From: JACDAN01 sp035711385
GTDB taxonomy: Bacteria > Actinomycetota > Thermoleophilia > Gaiellales > Gaiellaceae
Reading direction: 5' to 3'
Assembly (NCBI GenBank): GCA_035711385.1
Contig: DASTCG010000026.1
Span: 1 to 64,000, forward strand
DNA length: 64,000 nucleotides
The translations under genes were made by a program, and so were the position numbers. The notes beneath the pieces were generated by a model. That model made no database searches, was not told the origin of the DNA, and was given only the letters and a program-made list of their open reading frames with translations. Positions 58,392-64,000 of the stretch are shown here, one piece after another (position 1 is the stretch's first letter; the number at the start of each line of letters is the position of its first letter).

Positions 58392-58783
58392 GCCTCCGCG
58401 AGGGCTGGGAGCGCGAGGCGCCGAACGGGATCCGGGGGGCCCGCAAGCCCGGGCTCGACCTACTGGCGGTTTCGACGAGAGGCGTTCCTGGCCTCGCTCC
58501 CGTCGCCGGGCCGTTTGACGGTGGACGTGGGGTGCGGCGAGGGACGGGTCACGCGCGATCTCCGGGCGCTCGGCCACCGCGTCGTCGGCGTGGATGCGTC
58601 CGCGTCAATGATCGCTGCCGTTCGGAAGGCGGATCCCAGGGGGAGTACAACGAGGCGGATGCCGGGGCGCTGCCCTTCGAGGACGAGGCGGCGGACCTCG
58701 TCGCCGCATTCATGGTCTTGATGGACCTCGACGACATTGACGCGAAACCGCTGTTCCTCGACATCCGCGCCGTGAAGCCGTGA
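58388..58783 (+). pseudogene. Decayed SAM methyltransferase gene
   Basis: Pieces of one class I methyltransferase in shifting frames. Start GTG 58388 (SLREGWEREAPNGIR); a shift near 58455; then STYWRFRREAFL and the SAM motif LTVDVGCGEGRVTRDLRALG; a second shift near 58635; then ALPFEDEAADLVAAFMVLMD. The C-terminal half is missing. Intact relatives start with the same words and are about 230 aa. Overlap with the peptidase stop (GTGA) shows they once formed an operon. Confidence 0.75.
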
Positions 58784-58814
58784 GTGTCGCGCCGGCACAG
58801 AACCGCGCGAGATC

Positions 58815-58985
58815 GACCGGGTGAGTCGTCCGGTGTGGACAGCTTCCGCCGGCTCGCCGCGGCATCATTCTCACCGCTTGCGCACCTGCGCCCAGCACCG
58901 GGCAAGAACCGGCGCACTTTCGTCACCGACTCCATGGCCCCGCGAGCCGGGTCCGAGGGACAGTCCCTCCCCGCCTCGGCGCGCG
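58815..58985. repeat. Dispersed imperfect repeat, copy B
   Basis: About 165 bp, similar along its length to 41541-41700, with the same palindrome GAGGGACAGTCCCTC (58955-58969). It lies between the decayed methyltransferase and a GNAT gene. Not coding by content, although a frame stays open into the GNAT gene. Confidence 0.5.
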
Positions 58986-58996
58986 CTCCAGCGCCG

Positions 58997-59506
58997 ATGA
59001 TCGAGCTCCGCCCGATGACGCCCGCGTTCCTCGAGGCCGTGCTCGGCGACCGGCGGGACGAGGCCGCGCGCCTCATCGACGCCGAGTTGCCGGACGCGTT
59101 CCCCACGCAGGGCGAGCGGAGGTTCCTCGGCCTACGGCTACGCCAGATGGAGAAGGACGAGCGGTTCGAGACCTGGTGCCCTCACGCAATCGTCCTCGAC
59201 GACGCGATGATCGGCCACGCCGGCTACCACGGGCCGCCGGGGATCAACTCGACGCAGGATCCGCAAGCCGTCGAGTACGGCTACACGATCTTCCCCGCCT
59301 GGCGGGGCCACGGCTACGCGACCGAGGCGGCGGTAATGCTGATGGACATGGCCGAGGAGCGGGCAGGCATCCGACGCTTCGTGCTCTCGGTCTCGCCCGA
59401 GAACGACCCGTCGCTCGCCATCGTCCGCAAGCTCGGCTTCGTCAAGACCGGCGAGCAGATGGACGAGGAGGACGGCCTCGAGGACGTGTTCGAGCTCGAG
59501 CGCTAA
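58997..59506 (+). CDS. GNAT-family N-acetyltransferase
   Basis: A 169-aa acetyltransferase of the RimJ-like type. The acetyl-CoA motif EYGYTIFPAWRGHGYATEAA (R-G-H-G-Y-A) and C-terminal SVSPENDPSLAIVRKLGFVKTGEQ are typical. Substrate unknown. ATG 58997 chosen because upstream sequence belongs to the dispersed repeat. Its TAA overlaps by 4 bp the stop of the convergent small membrane gene. Confidence 0.87.
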   Translation: MIELRPMTPAFLEAVLGDRRDEAARLIDAELPDAFPTQGERRFLGLRLRQMEKDERFETWCPHAIVLDDAMIGHAGYHGPPGINSTQDPQAVEYGYTIFPAWRGHGYATEAAVMLMDMAEERAGIRRFVLSVSPENDPSLAIVRKLGFVKTGEQMDEEDGLEDVFELER

Positions 59507-59679
59507 CCGCGCCGCCTGGCCCTGAACTCCGCGATCCATGCCAGCCCGCGCAGGCCGAGCCACAGCGGAGCGAGCAGGAAGTAGAAGAGCAGCCCGGCGA
59601 TCCCGAGCAGGACCCACCAGAGCGCCCAGCGCCACCGCGGCACCGGCTTCGCCCGTGCTTCCGCCGCCGACGGATTCAC
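59503..59679 (-). CDS. Small membrane protein coupled to PSRP
   Basis: A 58-aa protein with one or two hydrophobic stretches (WALWWVLLGIAGLLFYFLLA, then PLWLGLRGLAWI) and a basic end. GTG 59679 overlaps the PSRP stop (GTGA). Family not recognised; conserved position would be needed to support it. Confidence 0.6.
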   Translation of the reverse strand: MNPSAAEARAKPVPRWRWALWWVLLGIAGLLFYFLLAPLWLGLRGLAWIAEFRARRRG

Positions 59680-60494
59680 GATGCCGCTGCCGCGCGCTCC
59701 CGCTGCTCGATCACCTGGATCACCCGCGCCGCTGTTTCCTCGATGGACAGCTCCGAGATCTCGATCACCGGGCAGCCGAGCCGCTTGTGGAGCCTCGCGG
59801 CCGCCTCCAGCTCGTCGTAGATCTCGGTCAGCTCCTTGTACATGCGGTTGTTCCCCCCGAGCCGCCGTGCGCGGTCGGTGCGGATCTCGGCGAGCCGCTC
59901 GGCGTCGATGGTGAGCCCCACGACCTTCTTCGGGTCGACGCGGAAGAGCGCCGGCGGCGGGTCGATCCCCTTCACGACCGGGACGTTCGCGGTCCGGTAC
60001 CCGAGGTAGCCGAGATACATCGAGAGCGGCGTCTTCGACGTCCGCGAGACGCCGACGAGGACGATGTCCGCGTCCTCCAGGCCGCCGACGACCCCGTCGT
60101 CGTACTTGACCGCGAACTCGATCGCCGCCATCCGCTTGAAGTAGTTGGAGTCGAGCGGCGGCCGGGCGCCTGGCGCCATCGCCGCCGCCTGGCCGGAGAC
60201 GCGCGCGACGGCGTCGATCGGGTGGCCCAGGATGTCGCAGTAGTGGACGCGGGCGCTCCGGCAGAGTGACCGCATGGCCTCGCGCAGCTTCTGGTCGACG
60301 AGCGTGTAGAGAATCACCGCCGGCCGACCCTTCGCCCGGTTCACGGCGAGCCGAAGGTCGTCGACCGTCTCCACCCGCGGGTGGACGATGTCCTCGAACT
60401 CCTGGCCCGGGAACTGCGCCTCGAGCGCTTGCACGAGCCGCTTCGCGGTCGCACCGGTCGCATCCGAGACCACATGGAGCTCCACGGTCGCCAT
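59676..60494 (-). CDS. Pyruvate, phosphate dikinase regulatory protein
   Basis: A 272-aa DUF299/PSRP protein, a bifunctional ADP-dependent kinase and Pi-dependent phosphorylase that switches PPDK or PEP synthetase off and on. N-terminal VELHVVSDATGATAKRLV, P-loop VLVGVSRTSKTPLSMYL, and YKELTEIYDELEAAARLHK near the end. ATG 60494 starts the conserved part. Its likely target PPDK is encoded 2 kb away on the same strand. Confidence 0.93.
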   Translation of the reverse strand: MATVELHVVSDATGATAKRLVQALEAQFPGQEFEDIVHPRVETVDDLRLAVNRAKGRPAVILYTLVDQKLREAMRSLCRSARVHYCDILGHPIDAVARVSGQAAAMAPGARPPLDSNYFKRMAAIEFAVKYDDGVVGGLEDADIVLVGVSRTSKTPLSMYLGYLGYRTANVPVVKGIDPPPALFRVDPKKVVGLTIDAERLAEIRTDRARRLGGNNRMYKELTEIYDELEAAARLHKRLGCPVIEISELSIEETAARVIQVIEQRERAAAAS

Positions 60495-60526
60495 GCGTGG
60501 GAGCGTAGCGCCCCGCCCGAAACCAC

Positions 60527-60555
60527 CATGGCCCGGTGCCAGGCACCGGGCCATG
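60527..60555. repeat. Perfect 14-1-14 inverted repeat
   Basis: CATGGCCCGGTGCC (60527-60540), A, GGCACCGGGCCATG (60542-60555). Lies between htrA and PSRP, both minus strand. There is no T run, so it is a strong hairpin without a classical tail; it includes the motif GGTGCC-A-GGCACC seen in loose form in the rpsB leader. Confidence 0.8.
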
Positions 60556-60577
60556 TCTCGGCGGGAGGGGAACTGGG

Positions 60578-61639
60578 TTACTGCGGGCTCTGGGGCCGTG
60601 TGCCGAGCGTGACGGTCACGGTGCGCTCGTCTCCGCCCCGCCGCACCTTCAGCTCGAGCTTGTCGCCGGGCTTGTGGGCGTCGATCGCCTCGCGGAGCGC
60701 GTCGCCGCTCGCGATCGCCTTGCCGCCGGCCTCGACCACGACATCGCCCGTCCGGAGGCCCGCGCGGTCAGCAGGGCTCCCGTTGACGACGCTCATCAGC
60801 CGCGCCGACCCGGTGTCCTGGAGGCTCACGCCGAGGTAGGCGTGATCGATCTTGCCGTTCGCGATCAGCTCGGCCGCGACGCGCTTGGCGGTATCGCCCG
60901 GAACCGCATAGCCGATCCCGTCGCTGCCGCCCGTGTCGCTGCGGATCTGCGCGGCGACGCCGACGACCCGCCCCTGGGTGTCGAGCACCGGGCCGCCCGA
61001 GTTGCCGTGGTTCAGCGCCGCATCCGTCTGCACGGCGTTCTCGATCGTGAATCCGTTCGGCGACTGGATCTCACGCCCGAGGGCGCTGATCACTCCGGTC
61101 GTCAGCGTTCCTTCGAGCCCGAACGGGCTGCCGATGACGACCACCGGGTTGCCGACCTCGAGCGAGCCCGTCGGCGCGAACTGCACCGTCGTGAGCTGCG
61201 AGGCCGGGCGGTCGACGTCGAGGACGGCGATGTCGGTCGAGGGATCGGTGCCGACGACGTCGGCGTTCACCTCGGTGCCGTCGCTGAACTGCACGCGGAC
61301 GGAATCCGCCCCGTCGACGACGTGGTCGTTCGTGACGATGTGGCCCTCCTTGTCGATCACGAAGCCGGAGCCGGTGGCCGTGGCCTGGCCGGGCGTCTGG
61401 TCGCCGAACGGGGTCGACTGCTGGCCGCCGCTCTGTGCGTGGATCTCGACCACGGCGTCCTTGACGCGCTCGTACAGCGCCGCCGTGGAGGAGGTCCGCT
61501 GCACGACGGGGGCGTTCTCGACGGCCGACTGAGACGTCGGCGTCGAATCGGTCTCGACCGCGACAGCGGCGCCGACCGCCCCACCGACGCCCGCTCCCAA
61601 CAGGAGCGCAGCGAGTATCGCCGTCAGCTGCTTGCTCAT
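60578..61639 (-). CDS. htrA: HtrA/DegP-type serine protease
   Basis: A 353-aa membrane-anchored protease for misfolded envelope proteins. N-terminal TM (about 5-29), trypsin-like domain with H106 (IVTNDHVV), D136 (TDIAVLDV) and S214 (LNHGNSGGPVLD), and one PDZ domain at about 262-350 (AYLGVSLQD, GSPADRAGLRTGDVVVEAGG). The upstream region carries an MprA-box-like element, in line with envelope-stress control in actinobacteria. Confidence 0.95.
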   Translation of the reverse strand: MSKQLTAILAALLLGAGVGGAVGAAVAVETDSTPTSQSAVENAPVVQRTSSTAALYERVKDAVVEIHAQSGGQQSTPFGDQTPGQATATGSGFVIDKEGHIVTNDHVVDGADSVRVQFSDGTEVNADVVGTDPSTDIAVLDVDRPASQLTTVQFAPTGSLEVGNPVVVIGSPFGLEGTLTTGVISALGREIQSPNGFTIENAVQTDAALNHGNSGGPVLDTQGRVVGVAAQIRSDTGGSDGIGYAVPGDTAKRVAAELIANGKIDHAYLGVSLQDTGSARLMSVVNGSPADRAGLRTGDVVVEAGGKAIASGDALREAIDAHKPGDKLELKVRRGGDERTVTVTLGTRPQSPQ

Positions 61640-61690
61640 CGAATCTGCGTCCTTTCCGTGGTTTTCATGGCTCCATCGAACCTCAGGCGA

Positions 61691-61742
61691 CTAAGAGCCG
61701 CCTGAGAACGGCGTTGCTCTTCGGTTAAGGCCGGTTAAGGCC
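61691..61742 (-). promoter_or_regulatory. MprA-box-like and TTAACC direct repeats upstream of htrA
   Basis: On the minus strand TCTCAG-GCGGC-TCTTAG (61707-61691), two half sites 11 bp apart, fits the MprA box pattern known upstream of mycobacterial pepD (htrA). Further up, GGTTAAGGCC is repeated exactly in tandem (61723-61732 and 61733-61742), a 10-bp phased direct repeat as bound by OmpR-type response regulators. Confidence 0.6.
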
Positions 61743-61778
61743 GGGCACGCCGGCGAAGCCGGCACGCCCTCCGTGGTC

Positions 61779-61798
61779 GGCGCCGGCTAGCCGGCGCC
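61779..61798. repeat. 20-bp palindrome over the glyS stop
   Basis: GGCGCCGGCTAGCCGGCGCC is a perfect palindrome; the glyS TAG is at its centre. Followed by another GCCGGC-rich hairpin towards htrA. No T run; may slow or end transcription in a U-less way. Confidence 0.75.
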
Positions 61799-63655
61799 TC
61801 GCGGAATCTGGGCCAGGTCGCCCAGGGCGCCGAGTGTGTCGCGCACGTCGAGGAGCAGGCGGAGCCGGTTCTCGCGGACCGTTGCGTCCTCGGCCATCAC
61901 CAGCACGTCCTCGAAGAACCGGTGCAGGACCGGGCCGAGCCGCGCACCGGCCTCGACCGCCGCGTCGAAGTCGCCGGTCTGCAGTGCGTCGGCGATCTGC
62001 GGCTCGACCTCGGCCAGCGCGTCCGCGACCTCGCGCTCGGTTGGTTCCGAGAAGAGCCCCGGATCGAGCCGAACCGCCGCCTCCTCCTTCTCGCCGAGGC
62101 GGCTCGCGCGGATGTAGGCGGTATGGATCGGCTCGAACCGCTCGTCCGGAAGGGCCGCCAACGATTGCGCGAGCCGGGCGACTGAGCCGAGGTCCGGCAC
62201 GCTCGCCGCCCGCGCGGCGCGCACGTACTCGACCGGCACGTCGCGCAGCAGCCCCTCGAACCGCTCCTCCACGAACTCCGCGACCTCCTCGGGAAGCAAC
62301 TCCCTGGGAACGGTCAGGCCGCCCTCCGTGGCGAGCCGGCAGAGGCCGATGGCGGCGCGCCGCAGGCCGTAGGGATCGCGCGACCCGGTCGGCCTGTGCC
62401 CGAGCGCGAACGAGACGCCGAGGGTGTCGATCTTGTCGGCCGCAGCGAGGACGCGGCCCGGCTCGGTCTCGGGCAGAGGCCCGCCGGCCGAGTCGGGCAG
62501 GTACTGCTCCGCGACCGCGGCGCTGACCGCCTCCGGATAGCCGGCCGCCCGTGCGTACTCGGCGCCGATCGAGCCCTCGAGATCGGGAAACTCCCGAACG
62601 AGCTCCGAGGCCTGATCCGCCTTCGCGAGCCGGGCTGCCTCCAGCGAGGCGTCCCCTCCGCCGAGCTGTTCGACGAGCCGCACGAGCCGCCCGCTCTTGT
62701 CCGCGAAGGTTCCGGCTTCGGCGAAGTAGACGATCGAGCCGAGACGCGAGGCGAGCTCGTCGATGCCGGCCTCGAGATCGCGCTCGAAGGTGAAGCTGGC
62801 ATCGTCGAGTCGCCCCTCGAGCACGTTCTCGTTTCCGGCCCGCACGACGTCGGGATCGCCGCCGTTCGCGACGAACGCGAAGCGGTTCCCGCCGAGCGGG
62901 AAATACCGCTGGTGGGACTGCATCGCGGTCTCGATCACCCTGCCGGGAAGCGCGAGAAAGCGCTCGTCGAAGCGTCCGTCGAGCACGACCGGCTTCTCGA
63001 CCAGGTGGATCACCTCGGGGAGCTTTCGGAGCGGGTCTCGCCAGTCGCCGAGCGCGTCGAGGCCCTCCCGGATCAGCCGCTCGCGCACCGCGGCATCGGG
63101 CTCGACGTCGGCGGCACGAAGGGTCTCGGCGTAGGCACCGGCGCTCCGCACCTCGACCTGCCCCTTCGTGAAGCGATGGCCGAACGTGGTGGTGCCGTGA
63201 CCCTCGACGGGGTCGCCGTCCAGCCGGGCGCACGTCCAGCGCACCGGCCGCGGAAACCGCAGTCCCGAGTCGTCCCACCGCATCGTCTTGCCGAAGGCGA
63301 GGCCCTGGAGGATCCCGTCGAGGGCGCCCGAGAGCGTCTCCGCCAGCGGCTGCGCAGGCTTGACGACGCCGAGGAAGCCGTCGCGCTCCTCGAGCTCCTC
63401 GGGGGCGACGCCGTGCCGCTTCGCGAAGCCTGCTGCGGCCTGCTCCCGCAGCGACACCGGCGGGCCCTTGACCCACTCGTCGCCGGTCGGCTCCTCGACG
63501 GTCGCGAGGAGCGCGAGCCTGCGCGGACCGACGAGGATCGCGTCGGGCGCGACGCCGAGCTGCCGCTCGCTCAGCGACGGGAGCTGCGCCTCGGCCTCGT
63601 AGACCGAGCCGGCAGGCAGCTCCTCGCAGCCGATCTCAAGCAACAGCAGCGGCAT
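61787..63655 (-). CDS. glyS: Glycyl-tRNA synthetase beta subunit
   Basis: A 622-aa beta subunit of the tetrameric bacterial GlyRS. N-terminus LLLLEIGCEELPAGSV; GKTMRWDDSGLRFPRPVRW; MQSHQRYFPLGG; HD-like region AAADKIDTLGVSFALG; DPYGLRRAAIGL; C-terminal DALRG-like RNA-binding part. ATG 63655 overlaps the glyQ end by 20 bp. Confidence 0.96.
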   Translation of the reverse strand: MPLLLLEIGCEELPAGSVYEAEAQLPSLSERQLGVAPDAILVGPRRLALLATVEEPTGDEWVKGPPVSLREQAAAGFAKRHGVAPEELEERDGFLGVVKPAQPLAETLSGALDGILQGLAFGKTMRWDDSGLRFPRPVRWTCARLDGDPVEGHGTTTFGHRFTKGQVEVRSAGAYAETLRAADVEPDAAVRERLIREGLDALGDWRDPLRKLPEVIHLVEKPVVLDGRFDERFLALPGRVIETAMQSHQRYFPLGGNRFAFVANGGDPDVVRAGNENVLEGRLDDASFTFERDLEAGIDELASRLGSIVYFAEAGTFADKSGRLVRLVEQLGGGDASLEAARLAKADQASELVREFPDLEGSIGAEYARAAGYPEAVSAAVAEQYLPDSAGGPLPETEPGRVLAAADKIDTLGVSFALGHRPTGSRDPYGLRRAAIGLCRLATEGGLTVPRELLPEEVAEFVEERFEGLLRDVPVEYVRAARAASVPDLGSVARLAQSLAALPDERFEPIHTAYIRASRLGEKEEAAVRLDPGLFSEPTEREVADALAEVEPQIADALQTGDFDAAVEAGARLGPVLHRFFEDVLVMAEDATVRENRLRLLLDVRDTLGALGDLAQIPRGAG

Positions 63656-64000
63656 CCCGACTCCTCTCGCCGGCTGCGAGGTAGTCCTGCGCGACACTGC
63701 GGGCGAGATCCCGGACGCGGGCGATGTACGACGCCCGCTCGGTCACGGAGATCGCCCCACGGGCATCCAGGAGGTTGAACACGTGAGACGCCTTCAGCGC
63801 TTGGTCGTAGGCCGGCAACGGCAGTCCTCGCTCGAGCAGGCGCCTGCACTCCGACTCCCGGTCGGTGAACTCCCGCATCAACAGGTCGACCCGGGCCTCG
63901 TCGAAGTTGTAGATCGACCACTGGCGCTCGCTCTCGCGGAAGACGTCGCCCCAGCTGACGCCGGGCGCCCACTCCAGCTCCCAGGCGCTCCCCTTGTCCT
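63636..64000 (-). CDS. glyQ: Glycyl-tRNA synthetase alpha subunit (partial, 3' end)
   Basis: The last about 120 codons of glyQ; the 5' part lies beyond the window. KGSAWELEWAPGVSWGDVF, QWSIYNFDEARVDLL, LPLPAYDQALKASHVFNLLD and ARGAISVTERASYIARVRDL are diagnostic of GlyQ, the subunit that carries the catalytic centre. Confidence 0.95.
   Translation of the reverse strand, partial: DKGSAWELEWAPGVSWGDVFRESERQWSIYNFDEARVDLLMREFTDRESECRRLLERGLPLPAYDQALKASHVFNLLDARGAISVTERASYIARVRDLARSVAQDYLAAGERSRDAAAVA

Overview
The window looks like the chromosome of a high-GC actinobacterium, most probably a member of the class Thermoleophilia (Gaiellales or Solirubrobacterales). The grounds are: GC-rich sequence with strong codon bias; a GarA-like FHA gene overlapping an FtsR-like MerR gene; an RsiG-like protein with a single c-di-GMP motif; a SepF/YggT/DivIVA cell-division cluster; an actinobacterial-type mutasome (ImuB, DUF6504, DnaE2) behind GAAC-N4-GTTC LexA boxes; MurA with Asp117; and many GTG/TTG starts, with two genes that seem to need CTG. 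The class assignment is inference.

Layout. 1-2.9 kb: a dif/XerCD-like site, a cyclic-nucleotide-binding-domain gene, acdS (ACC deaminase), then a 600-bp non-coding stretch with a DnaA-box-like cluster and two tandem copies of a structured small RNA, each with its own promoter and intrinsic terminator. 3.2-8.2 kb: apt, FtsR-like MerR, FHA, RsiG-like, an NDP-sugar pyrophosphorylase/phosphomannomutase-like fusion and a CDP-alcohol phosphatidyltransferase. 8.4-17 kb: hutF, secreted proteins, a cupredoxin with Gln in the axial position, an ACT protein, a MerR-DUF1835 fusion with its own operator, tRNA-Pro and a second DnaA-box-like cluster. 17-27 kb: one long minus-strand operon rpsB-tsf-pyrH-frr-uppS-cdsA-dxr-rseP-ispG-proS-xre joining translation, isoprenoid/MEP and envelope lipid synthesis. 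27-37.6 kb: a second minus-strand run, (degenerate hisB)-ridA-DHH/CBS/CCA fusion-pgeF-yggS-sepF, then helD, yggT, divIVA, DUF167, traR, lspA, rluD.

37.6-64 kb: a secreted subtilase convergent with murA; HD, VOC, aminotransferase-V and EEP genes; a metzincin-like protein with Gln for the first zinc His; error-prone DnaE2; a bicupin; MBL-like and VOC genes; DUF6504 and ImuB under a double SOS box; a decayed kinase; comB; rhomboid; ppdK with, 2 kb away, its regulatory protein (PSRP); a decayed methyltransferase; GNAT; HtrA with an MprA-box-like element; and glyQS, with glyQ cut by the window edge. Most genes are ordinary housekeeping. The points worth following are the tandem RNA genes, the DnaA-box-like clusters, the dif-like site, the RsiG-like/FHA/MerR signalling cluster, the MerR-DUF1835 fusion, proteins that have lost or swapped catalytic residues, the CTG starts, and two small families of palindromic or dispersed repeats. 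No CRISPR array, insertion sequence, prophage or obvious biosynthetic cluster is visible.
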